Source: Flavobacterium aquidurense
GTDB taxonomy: Bacteria > Bacteroidota > Bacteroidia > Flavobacteriales > Flavobacteriaceae
Reading direction: 5' to 3'
Assembly (NCBI GenBank): GCA_900107365.1
Contig: FNPS01000005.1
Coordinates: 1 to 64,000, forward strand
DNA length: 64,000 nucleotides
Made by a program: the position numbers and the translations under genes. Below are positions 43,471 through 53,140 of this stretch, in pieces. Each line of letters begins with the position of its first letter. Position 1 is the first letter of the stretch. The notes beneath the pieces are model-generated. The model ran no database searches. It was given only the letters and a program-made list of their open reading frames with translations, and was not told the DNA's origin.

Positions 43471-45145
43471 GTTTCGCTGTTTTTATAGTTGGATCTTCAA
43501 AAGCACTTAATTGATCGTAGGCGATTAACAATTTGTTATACGCTGCTACTTTGTCTAATTGAGGGAAATATTCTCCATCAAAATCACTTCCTATTTTTTG
43601 GCTTGCCTCAATTACGTTTGGATAAATTCCGGCTGCAACTGCTGCGTAAATCGCTGCTCCTAAAGCCGGAGTCTGATCTGAAGCTGCAATTTTAATTGGC
43701 TTGTTTAAAACATTTGCCAAAGTCTGCATGATAAAAGGCGATTTACGGGCAACGCCTCCAATTCCGATAACGCTGTCAATTTTCACTCCTTCTTCTTCAA
43801 AACGATCCACGATTTTTTTCGCTCCAAAACAAATTGCGTTTACCAAAGCTTTGAAAATATGTGGTGCTTTTGTCCCTAAAGATAAATTGGATATCGCGCT
43901 TTTTACTTCCTGATTGGCATCGGGAGTTCTTCTTCCGTTGATCCAGTCCAAAGCAATTGGAAGACTTTCAGAAACCGGTATTTTCTCTGCTTCTTTTGTC
44001 AATTCCACAATTAATTTATCGCTGAATTCTTCCCTTAATTGTTCTTTTTGAGTATCATTTAAAACTGTTGAAGAAGTCAATAAATGCTCTGTCGGCCACA
44101 TTAAAAGTTCTTTGTACCAGGCCAACAAATCACCAAAAGCAGATTGTCCAGCTTCTAAACCAATAAAGCCCGGAATTACAGATCCGTCAACTTGTCCGCA
44201 GATTCCGCGAACCGTTTTTGTTCCAACTTCATCATAAGAACCTACCAAAATATCACAGGTTGAAGTTCCCATAACGCGTACTAAAGTGTTTTCGCCAATT
44301 TTGGCTCCAACTGCTCCAGAGTGCGCGTCAAAAGTTCCAACAGCGATAACTGTATCTGTTGAAAGTCCTAAACGATCTGCCCATTCTTTACTTAAATTTC
44401 CGGCAACTAAATCAGAAGTATAAGTTTCATCATATAAATTACCACGAAGTTGGGCTAAATATGGATGCAGTTTTTCTAAGAATTCAACTGGTGGAAGTCC
44501 GTTCCAGTCTGTATGCCACATGGCTTTGTGTCCCGCTGCACAGCGGCTTCTTTTAAATGATTTTAAATCTTTATTATCAATTAACAAATATGTCATTAAA
44601 TCACAGTGCTCCATCCAGGTATGCGCTGCATTTCGAACGGCTTCATCTTCTCTTGCAATGTGCAGAATTTTTGCCCAAAACCATTCTGATGAATAAATTC
44701 CGCCTACATATTTTGTTACGTTTTCTCCGCCCCAGCTTACTGCCAATTCGTTGATTTCGTTTGCTTCGTTAATCGAAGTATGATCTTTCCATAATACCAT
44801 CATCGCATTTGGATTCTCCTCAAAACCTTTTGTCAAAGCCAAAGGAATTCCCTCTTTCGTAACCGGCACCGGAGAAGATCCTGTAGTATCAATACAGATA
44901 CCGCGCACTTGCGAAGGATCTACTTTACTTTCTTTTATAACGGTTTGAATTGTAATTTCCAACCCTTCGATATGATCTAAAGGGTGTTGACGAAACTGAT
45001 TTATTGATGCGTCACAATATTGTTTGTTTTTCCATCTTTTGTAATGAGAAACATTTGATGCCAATTCCTGCCCATTTTCAGTATCGATAAGCACCGCCCG
45101 AACAGAATCTGTTCCGTAGTCCAATCCTATAACGTAATTCTTCAT
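43454..45145 (-). CDS. araB: Ribulokinase
   Basis: 563 aa from the ATG at 45145; a TTG at 45172 would add nine residues. It is an FGGY-family kinase that phosphorylates L-ribulose. The N-terminal YVIGLDYGTDSVRAVLID and the C-terminal IGIGGVARKSPFIMQTLANVL and ASDQTPALGAAIYAA motifs mark the two ATPase lobes. It is first in the araB-araD-araA(-galM) run, with an operator candidate at 45194, 49 bp before the start. Confidence 0.95.
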   Translation of the reverse strand: MKNYVIGLDYGTDSVRAVLIDTENGQELASNVSHYKRWKNKQYCDASINQFRQHPLDHIEGLEITIQTVIKESKVDPSQVRGICIDTTGSSPVPVTKEGIPLALTKGFEENPNAMMVLWKDHTSINEANEINELAVSWGGENVTKYVGGIYSSEWFWAKILHIAREDEAVRNAAHTWMEHCDLMTYLLIDNKDLKSFKRSRCAAGHKAMWHTDWNGLPPVEFLEKLHPYLAQLRGNLYDETYTSDLVAGNLSKEWADRLGLSTDTVIAVGTFDAHSGAVGAKIGENTLVRVMGTSTCDILVGSYDEVGTKTVRGICGQVDGSVIPGFIGLEAGQSAFGDLLAWYKELLMWPTEHLLTSSTVLNDTQKEQLREEFSDKLIVELTKEAEKIPVSESLPIALDWINGRRTPDANQEVKSAISNLSLGTKAPHIFKALVNAICFGAKKIVDRFEEEGVKIDSVIGIGGVARKSPFIMQTLANVLNKPIKIAASDQTPALGAAIYAAVAAGIYPNVIEASQKIGSDFDGEYFPQLDKVAAYNKLLIAYDQLSAFEDPTIKTAKHEFSL

Positions 45146-45193
45146 TCTAAATTCATTTTTTAATGACGACAAATATAATTATAAATATTTTAT

Positions 45194-45212
45194 AAGTGTA
45201 TAAAAAACACTT
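45194..45212. promoter_or_regulatory. AraR-type operator candidate upstream of araB
   Basis: AAGTGT-N7-ACACTT, perfect arms. It lies in the 306-bp gap between araB and the arabinofuranosidase gene, which otherwise shows no gene. Confidence 0.65.
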
Positions 45213-45451
45213 AACTATAATGTGCTTCTGGATTTTTGCAAATAATGCATCAAAACAGGCGTTCAGCGTCGAAACCAGAAATAAATGTCGATTTTACATT
45301 TATTTTTTTGCGATTAATCTACCTAAAACCTCAAATATTGATTAAAGAATAGTATCACATTGTATTGATTTATATTGCCTTAATTAAAATTCGATGTCTT
45401 TTAATCCTTTAAATTCTTTTCCTTAATTGAATTATTTCAAATAAAATAGTT

Positions 45452-46999
45452 CTATTTTCCTTCTAAAACCACTACTGAGAATGGAGGAATAGTAATTTCA
45501 AGCTTTCCTTTTTTATTTTCAAAGCCTTTAAAAACTGTTGGAATAATTTTATTTGGACTATCGAATGAATTGTAATCCTGCAATTTTGTTGATGTGATAA
45601 TAGTTCCCGTGAAGGCTTTACTACCAAGATCATTTATATCAATTTCTATTTTGTTTTTACTTTTTGCATCGACATTTACTAATGAAATATGAACCAGTCC
45701 ATTGTTATCTTTTGATGCTGAAACCGAAACAGCTGGAATGGTTTCTCCATTAAACGTATACATTGGCGACTGAAAACTTACCGGCAATAATTTAGCATCC
45801 TGATGCACGCTATACATTTTCATAACATGATACGTGGGCGTTGTAATCATTTTGGCTTTATCAGTAAGAATCACAGCCTGCAAAACGTTAACACATTGCG
45901 CCAGGTTTGCCATACGTACTCTGTCTGCGTGATTATTAAAAATATTAAGAGTGGCACCGGCCAAAACGGCATCTCGCATTGTATTTTGCTGATATAGAAA
46001 TCCAGGGTTTGTTCCTTTTTCAACGTCATACCAGCCGCCCCATTCGTCAACCATCATCGCTACGGTTTTTTTAGGATCGTATTTATCCATAATGGCACTA
46101 TGTTTAGTAACAAGCTCTTCCATTTTTAATGCCGACTTCATTGTCTTGAAATAATCTTCTTCTGAAAAATTTACGGCATCACTTTTTTTAGACCAGTTAA
46201 TTACTGCATAATGATGCACACCAATTCCGCCTAACATTTTCAATGGAATATTTTTCATTAAAACTTCGGTCCAGTTGTAATCGGCACTATTTGATCCGGA
46301 CGCGATACGTGTAATCCCGCCTGTGTTTTCCCAGTCCGACATAAAAGTGGCAAATTTTCGGTATTCGCCGGCATAATATTCGGCCGTCATATTCCCGCCA
46401 CAACCCCAGGCTTCATTTCCGATTCCCCAGAATTTAACTTTCCACGGTTCTGTTCTCCCGTTTTTTTTACGCAAATCACTCATTGGGCTTTTACCACTAA
46501 AGTTGGCATATTGTACCCAGTCTGATAATTCCTGTACAGTTCCGCTTCCAACATTTCCGGACAAGTAGGGTTCTGCTCCCAAAAGTTCACACATATTTAA
46601 AAAATCATGTGTTCCAAAGCTATTATCTTCAGTCACTCCTCCCCACCATGTGTTTACGATGGTTGGTCTTTGTTCTTTAGGCCCAACACCATCTTTCCAA
46701 TGATAAGTATCGGCAAAACAACCTCCCGGCCATCTTAAATTTGGAATTTTTAATTCTTTTAAAGCCTTTATAATATCATTTCGAACTCCATTTGTAGTAG
46801 GAATTTTTGAAGTATCGCCCACAAAAAAACCGCCATAAATACAACGTCCTAAATGCTCCGCAAAATGGCCGTAGATATTTTTATTAATCGTTGGCGCATC
46901 GGCATTGTTTTTTATCACAACCACTGTAGTTCCGCCCTGAGCAAAACCAAACTGATTGCAAATGGCAATAAGAAATGCGATTAAAAGTGCTTTTTTCAT
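45452..46999 (-). CDS. Exported GH51 alpha-L-arabinofuranosidase
   Basis: 515 aa with a signal peptide (MKKALLIAFLIAICNQFGFAQ). It removes terminal L-arabinose from plant arabinans and arabinoxylans in the periplasm. The acid/base is the Glu of GIGNEAWGCGGNM and the nucleophile the Glu of MMVDEWGGWYDVE. Other GH51 marks are IYGHFAEHLGRCIYGG and LRWPGGCFADTYHW. The C-terminus carries the beta-sandwich. An AraR-type site lies 79 bp before the start, tying it to arabinose use. Confidence 0.95.
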   Translation of the reverse strand: MKKALLIAFLIAICNQFGFAQGGTTVVVIKNNADAPTINKNIYGHFAEHLGRCIYGGFFVGDTSKIPTTNGVRNDIIKALKELKIPNLRWPGGCFADTYHWKDGVGPKEQRPTIVNTWWGGVTEDNSFGTHDFLNMCELLGAEPYLSGNVGSGTVQELSDWVQYANFSGKSPMSDLRKKNGRTEPWKVKFWGIGNEAWGCGGNMTAEYYAGEYRKFATFMSDWENTGGITRIASGSNSADYNWTEVLMKNIPLKMLGGIGVHHYAVINWSKKSDAVNFSEEDYFKTMKSALKMEELVTKHSAIMDKYDPKKTVAMMVDEWGGWYDVEKGTNPGFLYQQNTMRDAVLAGATLNIFNNHADRVRMANLAQCVNVLQAVILTDKAKMITTPTYHVMKMYSVHQDAKLLPVSFQSPMYTFNGETIPAVSVSASKDNNGLVHISLVNVDAKSKNKIEIDINDLGSKAFTGTIITSTKLQDYNSFDSPNKIIPTVFKGFENKKGKLEITIPPFSVVVLEGK

Positions 47000-47077
47000 A
47001 CTATTCTTTTTAAAATTATACTGCTATCTATGATTGGTAATTTTAGCCACAATAAATCATTACTATTAATTTTTGAA

Positions 47078-47096
47078 AAGTGTTAAACTTACATTT
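47078..47096. promoter_or_regulatory. AraR-type operator candidate upstream of the arabinofuranosidase gene
   Basis: AAGTGT-N7-ACATTT. It sits 79 bp before the minus-strand start. The 545-bp divergent gap (47000-47544) also holds the next site and no gene. Confidence 0.6.
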
Positions 47097-47471
47097 GTAA
47101 ATTTAATTAAAAAAAAACCTTAAAAACAAATTAATTTCACATATAAAATACATTAAAAAAACGAAAAGCATAATTTAAATGTTAAATAAATTTACGAAAC
47201 CGGTTGTTTTATTTGAAATAATGGATCTTTTACGAAAATTATTTGAGTAAAATATATCTTTTGTATTAAAAAGGAGATTTTTTAACAAAAAAAGCGGGGC
47301 GAAAAATTTCTTAAACCATTTAATTTTGAATTCTTTAAAAAGAAAAATAGTACTTTTGAAAAATAATATTTAACATGTTTTTTTTTGTTTCAAAAGAAAT
47401 CTCATGAAAAAACAGCTATTGCATTTTTAAAAAGATTCTTTTTGATAATATCATGCATTAGTTAATTTTGC

Positions 47472-47490
47472 AAGTGTAAAAACTACATTA
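47472..47490. promoter_or_regulatory. AraR-type operator candidate upstream of the NUDIX regulator
   Basis: AAGTGT-N7-ACATTA, 55 bp before the regulator start. It suggests autoregulation. Confidence 0.55.
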
Positions 47491-47544
47491 ATAAATTATG
47501 AAACCTATTAGGAAGTTTATATATTTACCACTAAAATATTTAAT

Positions 47545-48234
47545 ATGCTAAACAGTTATAGCTCTGCCGATAAAGTTCTATTAGCAGTAGATTGTATCAT
47601 TTTTGGATTCGACCATGAAGGTTTAAAAATACTTTTAATCAAAAGAGACTTTGAACCTGAAAAAGGAAAATGGTCTTTGATTGGAGGTTTTTTAAAACGT
47701 GATGAAGTACTTGATAACGCAGCCATCAGAATATTACATACCTATACCGGGTTACACGATATTTATATGGAGCAGTTATATGCATACAGCGAAATTGATC
47801 GTGACCCGGTTGAAAGAACTATTTCTGTATCCTATTATGCTTTAATTAATATTGAAAATCATAATACAGAACTTATTCAAAATTATCATGCACAATGGTT
47901 CAGTATAACCGATGCTCCTAATCTAATTTTTGACCACAACGAAATGGTAGATTTTGCCATTAGGAGATTACGCTATAGAACTTCAATAAAACCAATTGGA
48001 TTTGAATTGTTGCCTGAAAAATTTACAATGCGTCAATTATTAGAATTGTATGAAGCCATTTTGAGCAAGGAATTAGACAAACGAAATTTTATCAGTAAAA
48101 TTAATTCATTAGAAATTCTGAATAAATTAGATGAAAAAGACATGCAGTCATCCAGAAAAGGTTCTTATTTATATACCTTCAACAAAGAAAAATACGAAGA
48201 AAAATTACTAAATGATTTTGTACTGAACTTATAA
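47545..48234 (+). CDS. araR: NUDIX-domain transcriptional regulator, AraR-like
   Basis: 229 aa. Residues 10-145 form a NUDIX fold whose box (GGFLKRDEVLDNAAIRILHT, then YTGL) keeps the glycines but lacks the REUxEE acidic residues, so it is probably a catalytically dead sensor. Residues 150-229 form a winged helix-turn-helix (FTMRQLLELYEAILSKELDKRNF). This matches the NrtR-like family that controls arabinose use in Bacteroidota. It is central to the araBDA, arabinofuranosidase and symporter genes, and 19-bp operator candidates lie before each. The gene symbol is by analogy. Confidence 0.85.
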   Translation: MLNSYSSADKVLLAVDCIIFGFDHEGLKILLIKRDFEPEKGKWSLIGGFLKRDEVLDNAAIRILHTYTGLHDIYMEQLYAYSEIDRDPVERTISVSYYALINIENHNTELIQNYHAQWFSITDAPNLIFDHNEMVDFAIRRLRYRTSIKPIGFELLPEKFTMRQLLELYEAILSKELDKRNFISKINSLEILNKLDEKDMQSSRKGSYLYTFNKEKYEEKLLNDFVLNL

Positions 48235-48330
48235 TCACACTAGTAAGCCACAGCTTAAAGGATTAAAATGACTTAAAAAAATCGGTATTACTCCTTTATT
48301 CTGTTGTTATTTTTTTTCCATTAAAAAACA

Positions 48331-48361
48331 AAAACCCTGAAAGCTACAACTTCAGGGTTTT
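48331..48361. terminator. Terminator between the AraR-like and GntR-type genes
   Basis: 11-bp stem (AAAACCCTGAA / TTCAGGGTTTT) with a nine-base loop in the convergent gap. Confidence 0.75.
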
Positions 48362-48441
48362 TTTCTTCAATAAAACTAATTTTAAAAAACTTAACAAATT
48401 ATTCTTTTTTATACTCCTACAAATTGAACAAAACAAATAAT

Positions 48442-48470
48442 AAGTGTAAAATTTACATTTGCAAATGTAA
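48442..48470. promoter_or_regulatory. Orphan AraR-type site overlapping an 18-bp palindrome
   Basis: AAGTGT-N7-ACATTT at 48442-48460, overlapped by the perfect palindrome TTACATTTGCAAATGTAA at 48453-48470. It lies in the 364-bp gap between two convergent genes, so no neighbouring gene starts next to it. Confidence 0.5.
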
Positions 48471-48598
48471 GTAAAAAAATTAAACAAAAACAAAAAATTG
48501 CATTCTTATTTTTTTTACCAATAACTTATAAAATTAATAAACAAAAAGAGCTTTAATTGTGATATAGATGCGTTTTAAACAAAAATTAAACTTATACA

Positions 48599-49597
48599 CT
48601 ATAGTGAGTTTCGCATAATAAGGGCCGACTTATTTTCTATTTGCACATTGTTTCCTTTAATAACCATCTCGGCCAATATTTTACCCATCATTTCAAAATG
48701 GGTTGAAATAGTGCTAATTCCGTTTGCAACCACTTTTTTCAAAGGTGTTTCGTTATACGATATAATTCCAAAATCAGATCCTAACTTTAAATTCTGATTT
48801 CTTGCATTTTCAATTACACGAACCAGATCACGGTCATTCGGGATAATATATAAATCTCCTGAAGTGATTTCGCGATCGGTAAATTCGGTTATAATCTCAG
48901 ACTCAAAATGATATTCGGAACAAAAAGCTTCAAAACCTAATTTCATTCCAAGCGGCTCTCTAAATCCCGGGAAAATTAAAATCAATTTCTTGTATTTGCT
49001 TACCCTGGCTTTTCCTTTTACTAAGCTTTCAAAAATGTCTTTTTCATGATTTTGATAAATCGCCGGGTATGATTTTAAATCTGGATTGGTCTGGTCCAAA
49101 ATAATAACATCGTTCACTGGTAGGGTTTTTATCAAATTGACTATATCATTTAAATTGGTCGGCATGATAATGTATTTCGTATAATTTCCATTGCTGTCAT
49201 TTATTAGTTTTTGAAAGACCTGAAAATTGAAATGATGAAAGAAAATATCGACCTGAACATTTTTTCCAATGTTTTTTAAAAATGAATTATAGATGTCTTC
49301 CTTAAAAATATTCAATTCATCAAAAAGCAAAAATATCTTCTGTTTTATAGCAATTCCGGTGCTTTTGACGTAATATCCTTTACCTGGAATGGCATAAATT
49401 ATCCCTCTTTTCTTCAGCTCATCATAACCTAACAAAACAGTATCCCGTGATAAAGAAAAAGCCAGGCAAACTTTATTGACAGATGGAAGTCGGTCACCTT
49501 TTATCAATTGACCTTCTTCGATCGCTTTTTCAATTGAAAGAATAATCTGTTTATATTTTGGTAAACCAAGATTGCTCTGAATAGATATTATGTTCAT
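48599..49597 (-). CDS. GntR-type regulator with LacI-like sugar-binding domain
   Basis: 332 aa from the ATG at 49597; a start at 49654 would reach into the divergent promoter. The N-terminal winged helix (YKQIILSIEKAIEEGQLIKGD, RLPSVNKVCLAF, LSRDTVLLGYDELKKRGIIY) is GntR-type. The rest (TKYIIMPTNLNDIV, LGSDFGIISYNE, ISTHFEMMGKILAEMV) looks like a periplasmic-binding-protein fold. It is divergent from galM-galK-galT, with tandem repeats between them, so it is the likely local regulator of galactose genes. The effector is unknown. Confidence 0.85.
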   Translation of the reverse strand: MNIISIQSNLGLPKYKQIILSIEKAIEEGQLIKGDRLPSVNKVCLAFSLSRDTVLLGYDELKKRGIIYAIPGKGYYVKSTGIAIKQKIFLLFDELNIFKEDIYNSFLKNIGKNVQVDIFFHHFNFQVFQKLINDSNGNYTKYIIMPTNLNDIVNLIKTLPVNDVIILDQTNPDLKSYPAIYQNHEKDIFESLVKGKARVSKYKKLILIFPGFREPLGMKLGFEAFCSEYHFESEIITEFTDREITSGDLYIIPNDRDLVRVIENARNQNLKLGSDFGIISYNETPLKKVVANGISTISTHFEMMGKILAEMVIKGNNVQIENKSALIMRNSL

Positions 49598-49628
49598 GAA
49601 AATTGCTTTTTTAAGCAATATACAAAAA

Positions 49629-49645
49629 ACTGGTAGGTACTGGTA
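49629..49645. promoter_or_regulatory. Tandem ACTGGTA sites, GntR-type operator candidate
   Basis: ACTGGTA at 49629 and 49639, ten bases apart, in the 101-bp gap between the regulator and galM. Direct repeats one helical turn apart would put two subunits on one face of the DNA. Confidence 0.55.
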
Positions 49646-49698
49646 TGTAAACATAAAGAATGTTTCTATTTTTGGATTTCATTTTTGGTAAAAATAAC

Positions 49699-50754
49699 AT
49701 GGAAATAAAACACATATCGCAGTTTCAAGATCAGTCTGATTGCAAATTATTTGGTTTAATGCCTGATAACGAAGAAATTCATTCTTTTGAATTACGTAAT
49801 AAAAACGGAATGAAAGTGCAGCTTATCAATTACGGCGCGACAGTTACTTCCTTAAAAGTTCCGGCATCAAACGGAAAACTGGTAGATGTTGTTTTAGGTT
49901 TTGATAATCTGGAATCTTATTTGTCTTCTTATAATTTACCAAGTGCGCCTTATTTCGGAACCACAATTGGCCGATATGCAGGAAGAATCAGTAAAGGAAC
50001 TTTCACTTTAAATGATGAAACATTTCAGCTTGTTGGTAATAATAATGGCAATACTTTACACGGTGGCAATATAGGTTTTGGAAGAAGAGTGTGGAATGTA
50101 ACTGATATTACCGGCGGAGAAAATCCATCCATAACTTTTGGGCTTTTAAGCGAAGATTCAGACGAAAATTTTCCTGGAGAACTGCACGTTTATCTTACTT
50201 ATACTTTGACAGAGCAAAACGAATTAAAGCTGGATTATAAAGCAATTACCACAAAAGATACTGTTATAAACTTAACCCATCACAGTTATTTTAATCTTGA
50301 CGGGCATGATACTGCAGTCTTAGATCAGCAAATGTATATCGATTCTTCTAAAATGTTAGAAACAGATGTTGAAGGTATTCCAACAGGAAAATTCACGGAT
50401 CTTTCTAATCATAATTTCGATTTCAGAACTCCTAAAAATTGCCCTTCTTCTATTGACAATTCTTTTGTAATTGATTCAAAAGATAAGATTGCCGCTCAAT
50501 TGCTCAGTGCGAAAAACAATCTGAAAATGGAAGTCTATACAGACCAGCCAAGTGTACATATATATGTAGGCGGAAATTGTTTTGATATTCTTTCGGGAAA
50601 AGAAAATACAAAATATCACGCAACAAGCGGAATTTGTTTTGAAACACAAAATTTTCCGGATGCACCAAATAAGGCACATTTCCCGAATTCTGTTTTGAAA
50701 AAAAACGAAGAGTATCGCCAGACAACAGTTTATAAATTTGATCGTATTAATTAA
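49699..50754 (+). CDS. galM: Aldose 1-epimerase, cytosolic form
   Basis: 351 aa from the ATG at 49699; a start at 49660 lies in the promoter region and is less likely. It interconverts anomers of galactose in the Leloir pathway. The signatures IGRYAGRISKGTF, NGNTLHGG, VINLTHHSYFNLDG (catalytic His) and GICFETQNFPDAPNK (catalytic Glu) are present. No signal peptide, in contrast with the lipoprotein galM at 39844. It is first in galM-galK-galT. Confidence 0.94.
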   Translation: MEIKHISQFQDQSDCKLFGLMPDNEEIHSFELRNKNGMKVQLINYGATVTSLKVPASNGKLVDVVLGFDNLESYLSSYNLPSAPYFGTTIGRYAGRISKGTFTLNDETFQLVGNNNGNTLHGGNIGFGRRVWNVTDITGGENPSITFGLLSEDSDENFPGELHVYLTYTLTEQNELKLDYKAITTKDTVINLTHHSYFNLDGHDTAVLDQQMYIDSSKMLETDVEGIPTGKFTDLSNHNFDFRTPKNCPSSIDNSFVIDSKDKIAAQLLSAKNNLKMEVYTDQPSVHIYVGGNCFDILSGKENTKYHATSGICFETQNFPDAPNKAHFPNSVLKKNEEYRQTTVYKFDRIN

Positions 50755-50826
50755 TTATCTTAAAACATATTTTATCTGATTTTAATGATTTTCCATTTGA
50801 ATCACAAGACAACACAATCACAAATA

Positions 50827-51987
50827 ATGAATGACATTTTAATACAAACGACCTCAGCCTTTTTTGAGAAATCTTTCGGATCTGTTCCTCAAAAAATTGT
50901 GCTATCTCCGGGAAGAATTAATATTATTGGAGAACATATCGATTACAACGACGGTTATGTTTTACCGGCTGCTATTGATAAAGTAATTTGCTTTGCTTTT
51001 GAAAAAAGCAATACCAAAAAATCTAAAATAATCGCCATCGATTTAAAGGAAGAATTTGAACTTGATTTAACAGAATCGATTCAATTAAGTGATATCATTT
51101 GGACCAATTATATTCGTGGCGTTGTGAAGCAACTTCAGGACAATGGGTTTTCATTTGAAGGTTTCAATTGTGTTTTCAGCAGTAATATTCCGGTTGGTTC
51201 GGGATTGTCTTCTTCGGCAGCTTTAGAGTGCGGTCTTCTTTTTGGAATTAAGGAACTTTTCGATTTAAAAATTGAAAAAGTTGATATTGCGCTAATGGGA
51301 CAAAAAGCAGAACATTGGGTTGGTATTAATTGTGGAATTATGGACCAGTTTTCGAGCGTGCACGGACTTGAAAACAAAGTGATAAAATTAGATTGTAATA
51401 CCTTAGAATTTGAATATCACGATGCTGATTTCAAAGATTACTCCGTTATTTTATTTGATAGCAATGTAAAACATTCTCTTTTTACTTCTGAATATAATAC
51501 AAGAAGATTAGAATGTGAGGAGGGTTTATCAATTATAAAAAATCATTTTCCGGAAGTAAAAAGTTTTAGAGATTGCACAGAAGAGCAACTTTTGAGTATT
51601 CAGGATCAATTTACTCCGATTGTTTTTAAGAGAGTTCATTTTGTCGTAAAGGAAATTAATCGTGTAATAAGAGCGTGTGAGGCGCTTGATAAAGGAAATA
51701 TAAAACTTTTAGGACAATTGCTTTTTGAAACGCATTATGGTTTATCGCAGGAGTACGAAGTAAGTTGTGCTGAATTGGATATGCTTGTAGATACCGCAAA
51801 AGCTGACGAAGCGATCATTGGAGCCCGTGTAATGGGTGGCGGATTTGGAGGTTGTACCATAAATTTAGTTGAAAAAGGGCACGAAAATGAGGTTAAACGT
51901 AAATTTTCAAACCTTTATTTAGATACATTTGGAATTGAATTAAAATTCTATGATGTAAAAATATCCAACGGAACAACATTACTTTAA
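50827..51987 (+). CDS. galK: Galactokinase
   Basis: 386 aa from the ATG at 50827; a start at 50785 is less likely. It phosphorylates galactose to galactose 1-phosphate. GHMP-kinase motifs are complete: LSPGRINIIGEHIDYNDGYV (substrate), PVGSGLSSSAALECG (ATP loop) and ARVMGGGFGGCTINLV. It lies between galM (72-bp gap) and galT (18-bp gap). Confidence 0.96.
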   Translation: MNDILIQTTSAFFEKSFGSVPQKIVLSPGRINIIGEHIDYNDGYVLPAAIDKVICFAFEKSNTKKSKIIAIDLKEEFELDLTESIQLSDIIWTNYIRGVVKQLQDNGFSFEGFNCVFSSNIPVGSGLSSSAALECGLLFGIKELFDLKIEKVDIALMGQKAEHWVGINCGIMDQFSSVHGLENKVIKLDCNTLEFEYHDADFKDYSVILFDSNVKHSLFTSEYNTRRLECEEGLSIIKNHFPEVKSFRDCTEEQLLSIQDQFTPIVFKRVHFVVKEINRVIRACEALDKGNIKLLGQLLFETHYGLSQEYEVSCAELDMLVDTAKADEAIIGARVMGGGFGGCTINLVEKGHENEVKRKFSNLYLDTFGIELKFYDVKISNGTTLL

Positions 51988-52005
51988 TACCACAACTAGC
52001 ATACA

Positions 52006-53085
52006 ATGAAAAATTTTGACATTAACGAAGATCCTCACAGACGCTTCAATCCTTTACTTAACGAATGGGTATTAGTTTCACCTCATCGTGCAAAACGCCC
52101 GTGGCAGGGACAAAATGAAACAATCGCCACTGAAGCATTACCAAAATACGATTCAACTTGTTATTTATGTCCGGGGAATGTTCGCGCCAACGGAGTAAGT
52201 AATCCGAAATACGACAGCAGTTTTGTTTTTGAAAATGATTTTGCTGCCATGAAACAGGAAGAAATTATTTTTGAAGAAGACATTAAACATACCTTTTTTA
52301 AAGCTAAACCAGAACAGGGAATTTCGAGAGTGGTTTGTTTTTCACCAAGACACGATCTTACACTACCGGAAATGGATCTGGACGGAATTGAAAATATCAT
52401 TAGAACCTGGCAAAAAGAATACACTGATTTAGGAAGCATAAAATACATTAATCACGTTCAGATTTTTGAAAATAAAGGAAGTGTTATGGGGTGTAGCAAC
52501 CCGCATCCGCACGGACAAATCTGGGCACAATCATCATTACCAACTCAGGTCGAGAAAACACATCATAGCCTAAAATCCTATTTTGATAAAAACAAAAGAA
52601 CGCTTCTTGAAGATTACCTTCAGGCCGAATTAAGATCAGGAAGTCGTATCGTAATCGAAAACGATGATTTTGTGGCTTTAGTTCCTTTCTGGGCAATCTG
52701 GCCTTATGAAACTATGATTTTGAGCAGAAGAGCAATCTCTAAAATTACCGATTTCACAGAGCAGGAAGTAAGCTCTTATGCCAAAATTTTAAAACAATTA
52801 ACCATTAAGTACGATAATTTATTTAGTACTTCTTTCCCCTATTCATCAGGAATTCATCAGGCACCAACAGATGGCTTAGAACATCCTGAATGGCATTTTC
52901 ATATGCATTTTTATCCGCCTTTGCTACGATCTGCTACAGTTAAAAAATTCATGGTTGGCTACGAAATGTTAGGCGAGTCGCAACGTGATATCACACCTGA
53001 AAAAAGTGCGGAAATTTTAAGACAACAGCCAGATGTGCATTATAAAAGTAAAGCAACAATAGGCGAAAAAGCTGAAGCTAAATAA
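52006..53085 (+). CDS. galT: Galactose-1-phosphate uridylyltransferase
   Basis: 359 aa. It exchanges UMP between UDP-glucose and galactose 1-phosphate. The zinc cysteines are in YLCPGN, the active-site histidine triad is in MGCSNPHPHGQIWA, and later segments WHFHMHFYPPLL and VGYEMLGESQRDITPEKSAE are family features. It completes the Leloir genes; no galE lies in the window. Confidence 0.96.
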   Translation: MKNFDINEDPHRRFNPLLNEWVLVSPHRAKRPWQGQNETIATEALPKYDSTCYLCPGNVRANGVSNPKYDSSFVFENDFAAMKQEEIIFEEDIKHTFFKAKPEQGISRVVCFSPRHDLTLPEMDLDGIENIIRTWQKEYTDLGSIKYINHVQIFENKGSVMGCSNPHPHGQIWAQSSLPTQVEKTHHSLKSYFDKNKRTLLEDYLQAELRSGSRIVIENDDFVALVPFWAIWPYETMILSRRAISKITDFTEQEVSSYAKILKQLTIKYDNLFSTSFPYSSGIHQAPTDGLEHPEWHFHMHFYPPLLRSATVKKFMVGYEMLGESQRDITPEKSAEILRQQPDVHYKSKATIGEKAEAK

Positions 53086-53121
53086 AAATCTATTTAAATT
53101 TTAACATTATATCATATCCAT

Positions 53122-53140
53122 AAATGTAAAAAACACATTT
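53122..53140. promoter_or_regulatory. AraR-type operator candidate upstream of the symporter
   Basis: AAATGT-N7-ACATTT, perfect arms, 178 bp before the symporter start in the galT-symporter gap. It suggests that the symporter carries arabinose or is shared by arabinose and galactose. Confidence 0.6.
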
